DNA from: Deltaproteobacteria bacterium
Lineage (GTDB): Bacteria; Desulfobacterota; GWC2-55-46
NCBI GenBank assembly: GCA_021825035.1
Contig: JAKAIQ010000055.1
Span: 1-10,793 of the forward strand
DNA: 10,793 nt
Direction: 5' to 3'
Shown: in pieces, positions 5,122 to 10,793 of the stretch
How positions within the stretch are numbered: position 1 is the stretch's first letter
Layout of the letters: every line of letters begins with the position of its first letter
The notes under the pieces: generated by a model
The model's input: only the letters and a program-made list of their open reading frames with translations
The model's database searches: none
Told to the model about the DNA's origin: nothing
Translations under genes and position numbers: made by a program

Positions 5122-6372
5122 CTACGGGTATAGGCCGCGCGCCATGACCGCGTCGGAGACGCGTTTGACCCCGAGTACCATGGCCGCTGTCCTCATGTCC
5201 GTCTTTTTTTCCTCAGCTATGGCCAGAACCTCCTTGAAGGCCCTTGTCATTATCGTCCTCAGCTTTTCGTTTATCTCGGTCTCGTTCCAGAAATATCTCT
5301 GGAGGTCCTGTACCCACTCGAAGTACGAGACCACCACGCCGCCCGCGTTCGCAAGAATGCCCGGAAGGAGAAATACATTCTTGTCCTTGAGCACGGCGTC
5401 GGCCTCGTTGGTGATCGGGTTGTTCGCGCCCTCGGCCACTATCTTCGTCCTTATCCGGTCTACGTTACGCCCGTTTATCTGGCCTTCGAGCGCCGCCGGA
5501 ACGAGGATGTCGGACTCGATGGCCAGCAGTTCGTCTACGGTCATGCCGTCCCCGCCCCTGAACCCCCTCAACTCCCCCGCCTCTTTCTTGTGGATCGAAG
5601 CCGCGTCCACGTCGAGCCCCTTCGCGTTGTGGACAGCGCCTTTCGAATCGGCAAGCCCCGTGATCCTCGCCCCCATGTCGTAGAGTATCTTCGCCGCGTT
5701 GTATCCGACCTTGCCGAACCCGAGCACCGAGACCCGCTGGTCCTTGAGCGACAGGCCGAGGTGGCGCAGGGCCTCGGCAACCGTTATGACGAGGCCCTCG
5801 GACGTGGCCTTCGCCCTTCCGAGCGAGCCGCCCACGCAAACCGGCTTGCCCGTCACTATGGAAGGCACCGAATAGCCCTTCATCATCGAGTATGTGTCCA
5901 TCATCCAGGCCATGGTCTGCTCGTCGGTATAGACGTCCGGGGCGGGTATGTCGGATTCCGGCCCTATGATGACGCTTATCTCGTATGTATACCTGCGCGT
6001 AAGCCTCTGCAGTTCCGTGCGGCTCATCTTCGTCGGGTCGCAGGCAACCCCGCCCTTGGCCCCGCCGAAAGGGATGTCGACCACGCCGCACTTCCAGGTC
6101 ATGAGCGACGCGAGGGCCGTTATCTCGTCGAGGTTCACCCTCGGATGATAACGCACCCCGCCCTTGGCCGGCCCCCTGGCGAAGTCGTACTGGACGCGGT
6201 AGCCGGTGAAGAACCTGACGCTCCCGTCATCCATCTGCGCGGGGACGGATACCGTAAGCGAGCGCCTCGGCGTGCGAAGCCTCTCGTATATGGCAGGCGG
6301 AAGCTTAAGGTGCGCGTTCGCCATTTCCAGGGACGCGAGGACTTCCTGAAAAAAACCCGCTTCATTCGGCAT
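5122..6372 (-). CDS. gdhA: Glutamate dehydrogenase (Glu/Leu/Phe/Val dehydrogenase family)
   Basis: This cytosolic enzyme reversibly converts 2-oxoglutarate and ammonium to glutamate using NAD(P)H. The product is 416 aa, the length of the short hexameric form. The N-terminal substrate domain has PAKGGVRYHP (K70), TWKCGVVDIP (K94), the catalytic lysine K106 in PFGGAKGGV, and D146 in PAPDVYTD. The C-terminal Rossmann domain has VLGFGKVG (216-223), with S349 in VVSYFEW. K70 and S349 correspond to the residues that select glutamate over branched or aromatic amino acids in this family, so glutamate is the likely substrate. Cofactor choice cannot be read safely. AGAGG lies seven bases before the ATG, and gdhA has its own strong promoter at 6536-6564. 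Transcription ends before the dnaA promoter region. Confidence 0.95.
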   Translation of the reverse strand: MPNEAGFFQEVLASLEMANAHLKLPPAIYERLRTPRRSLTVSVPAQMDDGSVRFFTGYRVQYDFARGPAKGGVRYHPRVNLDEITALASLMTWKCGVVDIPFGGAKGGVACDPTKMSRTELQRLTRRYTYEISVIIGPESDIPAPDVYTDEQTMAWMMDTYSMMKGYSVPSIVTGKPVCVGGSLGRAKATSEGLVITVAEALRHLGLSLKDQRVSVLGFGKVGYNAAKILYDMGARITGLADSKGAVHNAKGLDVDAASIHKKEAGELRGFRGGDGMTVDELLAIESDILVPAALEGQINGRNVDRIRTKIVAEGANNPITNEADAVLKDKNVFLLPGILANAGGVVVSYFEWVQDLQRYFWNETEINEKLRTIMTRAFKEVLAIAEEKKTDMRTAAMVLGVKRVSDAVMARGLYP

Positions 6373-6399
6373 GTCTGCACCTCTGATAATGTTTTAATC

Positions 6400-6444
6400 T
6401 TTTCAGTGTCAATTCCCCGGCCGTGCGCCGGGGAGGTTCATAAG
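6400..6444 (+). repeat. Shortened copy D of the intergenic repeat (reversed, in the gdhA leader)
   Basis: Plus strand: TTTCAGTGTCAATTCC leads straight into one hairpin with perfect 7-bp arms CCCCGGC/GCCGGGG (6415-6421, 6427-6433; 5-base loop), then GGAGGTTCATAAG. The beginning matches copy A (TTTAATCTTT, CAG, GT, AATTCC) and the end matches GGGGAGGTTCAT of copy A exactly. The first hairpin and linker are missing, as if deleted. It lies about 30-70 bases upstream of the gdhA ATG, reversed relative to transcription. Confidence 0.65.
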
Positions 6445-6535
6445 CGGATCGGGCAGGATTATCATGGAGAGGACGTGAGATTGCAAAGACGCCTTTTTTA
6501 CGTCCCGAGCAGGCCGGTAAAATGCGTCCCAAGAG

Positions 6536-6564
6536 ATTAAAATTCAGAAAGCGGTTTTTGTCAA
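6536..6564 (-). promoter_or_regulatory. Predicted sigma70 promoter for gdhA
   Basis: Minus strand: TTGACA (6559-6564, perfect), a 17-base spacer and TTTAAT (6536-6541, 5/6), the best promoter match in the window. The start near 6529 gives a leader of about 157 bases before the gdhA ATG. That leader has no reading frame I can support and contains repeat copy D. The leader is long for a simple housekeeping promoter, so control at the RNA level is conceivable but not shown. Confidence 0.75.
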
Positions 6565-6601
6565 GTCTTTAGATGGCCCTGTCCCGGTTTTTTTGAAAAG
6601 G

Positions 6602-6662
6602 CGCGCAAAGGGAATGCGGCGTACGCCGAAACCCCCCGGAAAAGGAGAGATTTCGCGCAAAG
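6602..6662. repeat. Palindrome flanked by direct repeats upstream of the gdhA promoter
   Basis: The 12-bp perfect palindrome CGGCGTACGCCG (6617-6628) is contained in a 13-base string shared with the rpmH-rnpA spacer (6611-6623 versus 1702-1714). It is flanked by direct copies of CGCGCAAAG (6602-6610, 6654-6662). It lies between the stop of the ATPase gene and the gdhA -35, about 90-100 bases before the gdhA start. It could be an activator or repressor site for gdhA, or a transcript-end hairpin without a U-tract. Confidence 0.4.
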
Positions 6663-6671
6663 ACCTCCGGC

Positions 6672-9218
6672 TCATTGCTGGCCGCTCCGGCGCGCAGGCG
6701 TTGAAGCGGCCTTTTCCTGGGCCTTTTCAGCCACCGTGGCGGGAACGCGCTCGATTGCCGACGAACCCGCCAGGGGCGCGCTCATCTCCCTGCGCCTCGA
6801 CATTGCGGCAGGGGCCTTTGCTGGTCTTGGGGCTTGCGACGGCTCGTCGAAATACGGGATCAGGTACGTCCAGGCCAATACGCCGGCAAGGAATATGAGA
6901 ACGACAAGGAGAAGAGCCTTTGTTTTCGATATCCTTCCGGACGGCCTTTTTTTTGGCAGGGCTTCCGTCGCGGGCGGCCTCTCCGGGGCAGGCCGAGCGG
7001 CCGGGGCCTCGACCTCGACAGAGGGCCTTTTCGCCTCGGCCTCTTCGGCCTCCGCGCCTGCGGAGACGGCTTGCGGCGCAGGGCGGCTTTCTTCCACAAA
7101 AGGGCCTTCGACGGCAACCGCCTCTTCCTTTTCATCAACTTCATCAACCGGCTCCGCCGGACGCGCGCCTTCCGGCGAAGGAATTGGCGTTAATCCTTCA
7201 AGCTCTGAAATCTGTTCTTCGTATGACGACACCGCGGGCGCGGCCTCTTCCTCTTTTTCGGCCGGCTCAGTCCGCTCGACGTCAAGGACGAACGAGCCGA
7301 GGAGCGCGGCCCTTTCAAGGAGGATCGACGCCGTTGCGTTTATCCCGGCCGGCATGCCGTTGCTTTCATCGAAGATGAGCTTCATCGCCTCGTCCGTGGC
7401 GGAAAATTCGGCGGACTGTCCGGCCCTGCGCGCGCCGTTGAGCCTGCCAAGGACATAGGCCTTCGTCTCTTCAAGGCTGAGCGCGTCGAGGAAATGGCGG
7501 CTGGCGAGCCTGTGACCGAGTTCCTCGAATTCCGGGGCCCTGAGGGTCGCGGAAAAGGACGGTTCGGCGGCGAGGATTATCTGGAGCGTCTTCAGCCTCG
7601 ACAGATACTGAACGAGCTTGACGCCCCCCGGCGTAAGCCGGTGCGCCTCGTCCATGATTATCATGGTATGGCCGCCCTGGGTCCTGTTTTGGGCGATCCT
7701 CATGCCGAGGCTCAACAGCTCCTCCTTGACCGAGGCCGACGCGGTAGCGCAGCCGAGCTCGCCGTTTATCGCCTTTATGAGGTTTATCTCCTTTTTTTCA
7801 GGCTGGAGGATATAGGCCGACAACGTCTTATCCCCGTGGAGCCTTCTTAAAAGCTCCAGGCAGAAGGCCGTCTTTCCCGCTCCCTTCGCGCCCTCGATGA
7901 GCATCGGCCCGGACTTTTTCCTTACGGCGTCCACGGCCGCATCGAGCGCCCCGGTCCTTGCGCGCGACAGCTCGATGTATCCGAGGTCGGGCGTCTCCCC
8001 GAACGGGTCTTCAAGGAAGCCGAAGGCCTCCATGTAATTTTTTCTTTCCCTGCCGCCCGATTTGCCCATCTCCATGCGCTTTAGCTCGCAGAGGGACTCG
8101 AGCGCCCACGGGTTCCTGGCAAGGGCGGTCCTGAAGCACCTTTCCGCCAGCGCGGCGTCTCCGCCGGCAAGCGACACCTTTCCGAGGAAATGCCATGCCA
8201 TATCGAGATCGGCGTTGAGGTCTATCGCGTCCTTTATCGTCTTCTCGGCTTCCCTTATCCTCGACGGGTCGTCGTTATAGACGGCCCAGCCGAGAAAGGC
8301 CCAGTACTCCCCTTCCGCCGGATTCAGGTCGGTTATCTCCTTCAGGATTTCCATCGCCCGCTTGAAGTTTTTTTCATTGAGCGCGGTCTTCGCCTTCATG
8401 AAAAGCAACTCGGCGTTAAGGCGCGGCGCGCCGCCCGCCGCCGGCGCGGCCTCCAGCGACGTCTCTTCGACCAGCTCGTCCTGCTCCACGGCGGCCGCCG
8501 TGGCGGTCCTCACCAGGCCGGTTATGATGAAGCTCAGGGCAAGGGCATTCGCCCTTCCCCGGAGAAGGTCCGAGCCGTCGAGGACGTCTTTAAGCGGCTT
8601 CGAGCCGTCGAAAGACTCCAGGAACCTTTTTTCCTGAAGGTTCATGTTGAAATCCTCGGCACGGTATTTGCCCTGCGCCCCCGCATAGCCGTAAGCCGCG
8701 TCGATGTGCCTGGCGAGGTCTTCCCTGGCCCGCGCCGGTGGATAGAAGCCGAGGGTTATGCCTTCAAGGATGAGCGGCGCGGGATGGATGGGCTTGAGGC
8801 TGGCGGCCGCCGGGACGGCATCGACCTTCATGTAGCGGTACTCGCCATGGGTCCAGCCGAAGACCTTCAAGAGGCGTCTTTTGAGCTGCAGTGCGAGGAA
8901 CCTTTCCAGCTCCACGGGGGTTATGATCCCCATGGCCGTCATCACCTCGCCGTGCCTTTTCCCCTCGCGGAGCGCGACCTCGAGCGAGGCCTCGTAATCC
9001 TTCTGGCTTATGACGCGCTCCGAGAGCAGAAGCCTTCCGAGCACCTCGGAAAGGATGTTCGATGAGGCGGCTACGGGCATGCCGTTCCTGAAGAAGAATC
9101 GCTTTCTCGCCGGCTCGTTCGTGACGTCGAGTTCGCCCGCGGCGTCGCCCTTTTCGTATATGAGATGGAGGAGGGAGGGCAGTCCCGTCCTGTCAAGGTT
9201 GCCTGATCTCTCTTTCAA
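6672..9218 (-). CDS. DUF4388-TPR-ExeA-like AAA ATPase with C-terminal membrane anchor
   Basis: Residues 1-135 resemble the DUF4388 (PatA-N-like) domain, with a related helical extension to about 240. TPR-like helices span about 265-385 (LNAELLFMKAKTALNEKNFK, WHFLGKVSLAGGDAALAERC). From 397 (MEAFGFLEDPFGETPD) an ExeA/GspA-type ATPase begins: Walker A GAKGAGKT (443-450), Walker B MIIMDEAH (519-526) and LQIILAAEPSF as sensor 1. A Glu/Pro/Ala-rich linker (650-760) leads to one membrane helix (about 768-790, KALLLVVLIFLAGVLAWTYL) and a short tail with no recognisable peptidoglycan-binding domain. ExeA-type ATPases help place envelope machines such as secretins, so an envelope or polarity role is inferred. 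The start is TTG at 9216-9218, directly after the glnE stop, with AGAGG six bases upstream, so translation is probably coupled to glnE. The specific function is unknown. Confidence 0.85.
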   Translation of the reverse strand: MKERSGNLDRTGLPSLLHLIYEKGDAAGELDVTNEPARKRFFFRNGMPVAASSNILSEVLGRLLLSERVISQKDYEASLEVALREGKRHGEVMTAMGIITPVELERFLALQLKRRLLKVFGWTHGEYRYMKVDAVPAAASLKPIHPAPLILEGITLGFYPPARAREDLARHIDAAYGYAGAQGKYRAEDFNMNLQEKRFLESFDGSKPLKDVLDGSDLLRGRANALALSFIITGLVRTATAAAVEQDELVEETSLEAAPAAGGAPRLNAELLFMKAKTALNEKNFKRAMEILKEITDLNPAEGEYWAFLGWAVYNDDPSRIREAEKTIKDAIDLNADLDMAWHFLGKVSLAGGDAALAERCFRTALARNPWALESLCELKRMEMGKSGGRERKNYMEAFGFLEDPFGETPDLGYIELSRARTGALDAAVDAVRKKSGPMLIEGAKGAGKTAFCLELLRRLHGDKTLSAYILQPEKKEINLIKAINGELGCATASASVKEELLSLGMRIAQNRTQGGHTMIIMDEAHRLTPGGVKLVQYLSRLKTLQIILAAEPSFSATLRAPEFEELGHRLASRHFLDALSLEETKAYVLGRLNGARRAGQSAEFSATDEAMKLIFDESNGMPAGINATASILLERAALLGSFVLDVERTEPAEKEEEAAPAVSSYEEQISELEGLTPIPSPEGARPAEPVDEVDEKEEAVAVEGPFVEESRPAPQAVSAGAEAEEAEAKRPSVEVEAPAARPAPERPPATEALPKKRPSGRISKTKALLLVVLIFLAGVLAWTYLIPYFDEPSQAPRPAKAPAAMSRRREMSAPLAGSSAIERVPATVAEKAQEKAASTPARRSGQQ

Positions 9219-10793
9219 TCAAATCCTCTTCGAGGTGAATTCGTCCTGCGCGCGCCCCAGATATTCAATATAGAGCGCCCGCACTTTTTTCGCATACGCG
9301 GCATAGTCGGCGAGGAACGATCCTGCGGCGTCCTCTCCGGAGTATCCTATGCTTCTGGCGAGCGCGGCGACCTCGCCGGAGCCTCTGACCAGGCGGCCCT
9401 CGGCCCTGTCGTTGACGACCCGGAGGCGCGCCTCGACGAGCCTCAGGAATCCGTACGCCTTCCTGAGGAAGACGAGGTCGCCGGGGGCGATGATGCCTTC
9501 CCCTGAAAGCCTCTTCAGGGCCTTCAGTGTGCAGGGCGTCCGCAATTTTTTCGCCCTGCCGTGCTTGAGCTGTAGCGCGTGAGTCAGGAACTCGATATCC
9601 ACGAGTCCGCCGGCGCCGGTTTTTACATTATAGCCCGTGAGGTCCTCTTTGGCAATTTCAGCCTCCATCCGGCCTCTTATGCGGAGGACCTCTTTTATAT
9701 CATAAGCGGATAGCGTTTTTGAATAAATAATATCCGACAGCTCCCCCAAAACCTTGTCGGCGAATTCGACGTCCCCGGCCACGGCCCTTGCCCTGACGAA
9801 CGCGAGCCTCTCCCAGACCGCGGTCTCCCTGCCGTAATACCCGAGGAGCGCGGAGCGCGACACCACGAGCGGCCCCGCGCTCCCGGAGGGGCGAAGCCTG
9901 ACGTCGACGTTGAAGACGAAGCCCTCCTTCGTCCTTAAAGTGAGTATGCTTATGACCCTCTGGCCGAGCTTCACGAAGAACTCGTGGTTCGATATCTCCT
10001 TCGGCCCGGTCGTCGATTCGCTCTCGCCGTCCCCGGAGTACAGGAAGACGATGTCGAGGTCTGAGCCGTACGAGAGTTCCCGGCCGCCGAGCTTTCCGAG
10101 CCCTATGACGGCGAAGGCGGCGCCTTTGCCGGGCGTGCCGTAAGCCCTGGCAAGCTCGTTTGCCGCCATCCGGCAGGCCGCGCCGAGGCAGGCCTCCGCG
10201 AGCACGGTCATCCGGACGGAGACCTCGCGGGGCGTGAGGTTGCCGAGCACGTCGTCTACCCCTATCCTGAAGACCTCCTCGTTTTTGAGGCGCCGCAGCC
10301 TGTCCATCGCGTCTTCGTACTCGCAGGCCGTGTCGAGGTCCGCGAGGAAAGAGGCCCTGTACGGCTCTGACGGCTCCCTTGAAAGCAGCAGCTCTATGCC
10401 CTCCGGCCGTTCTATCAATATCCTCGAAAGGAATACGCTGCTGCCGAAGAGGCGCGCGAGCTCGTCGGCCACGGACGGGTTTTCGGCGATTAGAGAGCAG
10501 TAGCTCGGCCGCGCGCTTGCCGAGGAGATGAACCTTTCCATGTGGGTCAGCGCCATGTCCGGGTCTGGCGCGGAGGCGGCGGCCTTCAAAAGCAGAGGGG
10601 CGAGCCTTCGCAGAAGGCGGCGCGTTTTTTCGGTGAGCCGCGCCTCAGGCGCGCCGAGGAGACGCGCGAGGTTCTTCGCCGCGGCCCCGGCGTCCATGAA
10701 ACCGAGGCCCCTCAGCGCCGCCTCCGATTCTCCGGGGCTTGCGTCGGGCTGGAAAAGGGCGGGCATGAAGCCGCCCGCCTCCTTCGCCAGATC
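9219..10793 (-). CDS. glnE: Glutamine synthetase adenylyltransferase/deadenylase GlnE (C-terminal part, cut by window edge)
   Basis: GlnE attaches AMP to glutamine synthetase when nitrogen is plentiful and removes it when nitrogen is scarce. The visible 524 residues correspond to the linker and the C-terminal adenylyltransferase half of the two-domain enzyme. The linker contains LRGLGFMDAG and LIAENPSVADELARLFGSS. The nucleotidyltransferase core is IGLGKLGGRELSYGSDLDIVF, broken here at IGLGKLGG and GSDLDIVF, with the metal-binding DxD. VDVRLRPSGSAGPLV and AGGLVDIEF follow. An internal ATG at 10764-10766 is available, but the frame stays open for nine more codons to the window edge. The family layout predicts an N-terminal deadenylase half outside, so I treat the gene as partial. 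The stop directly touches the TTG start of the next gene. Confidence 0.93.
   Translation of the reverse strand, partial: DLAKEAGGFMPALFQPDASPGESEAALRGLGFMDAGAAAKNLARLLGAPEARLTEKTRRLLRRLAPLLLKAAASAPDPDMALTHMERFISSASARPSYCSLIAENPSVADELARLFGSSVFLSRILIERPEGIELLLSREPSEPYRASFLADLDTACEYEDAMDRLRRLKNEEVFRIGVDDVLGNLTPREVSVRMTVLAEACLGAACRMAANELARAYGTPGKGAAFAVIGLGKLGGRELSYGSDLDIVFLYSGDGESESTTGPKEISNHEFFVKLGQRVISILTLRTKEGFVFNVDVRLRPSGSAGPLVVSRSALLGYYGRETAVWERLAFVRARAVAGDVEFADKVLGELSDIIYSKTLSAYDIKEVLRIRGRMEAEIAKEDLTGYNVKTGAGGLVDIEFLTHALQLKHGRAKKLRTPCTLKALKRLSGEGIIAPGDLVFLRKAYGFLRLVEARLRVVNDRAEGRLVRGSGEVAALARSIGYSGEDAAGSFLADYAAYAKKVRALYIEYLGRAQDEFTSKRI

Noticed and set aside
6379..6412. Second TTGACA on the minus strand close to the gdhA ATG as an alternative promoter.
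   Set aside because: No acceptable -10 hexamer at 16-18 bases, and transcription would begin at or past the ribosome site. The hexamer is also part of repeat copy D.
5590..6540. Long plus-strand open frame of 316 codons opposite gdhA.
   Set aside because: It is antisense to a clear glutamate dehydrogenase, Arg/His/Pro-rich with no recognisable domain, and typical of mirror frames in GC-rich genes.
8190..9065. Plus-strand frame of 291 codons opposite the DUF4388/ATPase gene.
   Set aside because: Arg/Gly-rich composition without motifs. The minus-strand frame has Walker motifs, TPR helices and a membrane helix, so this is a shadow.
10764..10766. ATG as the real start of a short GlnE, with AAGGAGG upstream.
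   Set aside because: The frame is open upstream to the window edge, and the visible part matches the linker plus C-terminal half of full-length GlnE. A standalone short form cannot be excluded without the flanking sequence.

Overview
The window is a bacterial chromosome segment in which every recognisable gene lies on the minus strand. It therefore reads naturally from right to left: glnE (3' part) > large DUF4388/TPR/ExeA-type ATPase > gdhA > dnaA > dnaN > rpmH > rnpA > yidD > yidC (5' part). It is a replication-origin neighbourhood: initiator, sliding clamp, DnaA-box clusters, and the L34/RNase P/YidD/YidC cluster. A nitrogen-assimilation pair (glnE, gdhA) lies upstream of it. YidC opens with one membrane segment followed by a long polar domain, the Gram-negative (diderm) form. 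Base composition looks GC-rich, with G/C-rich third positions. DUF4388 proteins fused to TPR and AAA modules are best known from Deltaproteobacteria-type lineages (Desulfobacterota, Myxococcota), so such a lineage is my best guess. It rests on inference and not on a species match.

Layout. 9219-10793: C-terminal adenylyltransferase half of GlnE, open at the window edge. 6672-9218: 848-residue DUF4388-TPR-AAA-membrane protein starting with TTG directly after the glnE stop. 6373-6671: spacer with a near-consensus sigma70 promoter and a long gdhA leader. 5122-6372: gdhA. 4906-5121: GC-rich inverted repeat, AT-rich tract, dnaA promoter and three DnaA boxes. 3556-4905: dnaA. 3244-3555: gene-free, with up to five DnaA-box-like sites, the best oriC candidate. 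2158-3243: dnaN. 1956-2157: rpmH promoter overlapped by a DnaA box, then a long leader. 1803-1955 rpmH, 1323-1673 rnpA, 829-1077 yidD, 1-811 yidC.

How the genes work together. DnaA and DnaN start and sustain replication, and the boxes in the dnaA leader and on the rpmH promoter suggest that DnaA feeds back on both promoters. RpmH, RnpA, YidD and YidC serve ribosome assembly, tRNA processing and membrane protein insertion. GlnE tunes glutamine synthetase and GdhA interconverts 2-oxoglutarate and glutamate, so both act at the glutamate/glutamine node. The ATPase tied to glnE has no obvious nitrogen role.

The least explained parts are the spacers. A hairpin-bearing repeat of about 85 bp occurs four times (two tandem copies between rnpA and yidD, one in the rpmH leader, one shortened copy in the gdhA leader), and a second, smaller repeat occurs in two spacers. 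I did not find CRISPR arrays, transposases, rRNA genes or convincing tRNAs.
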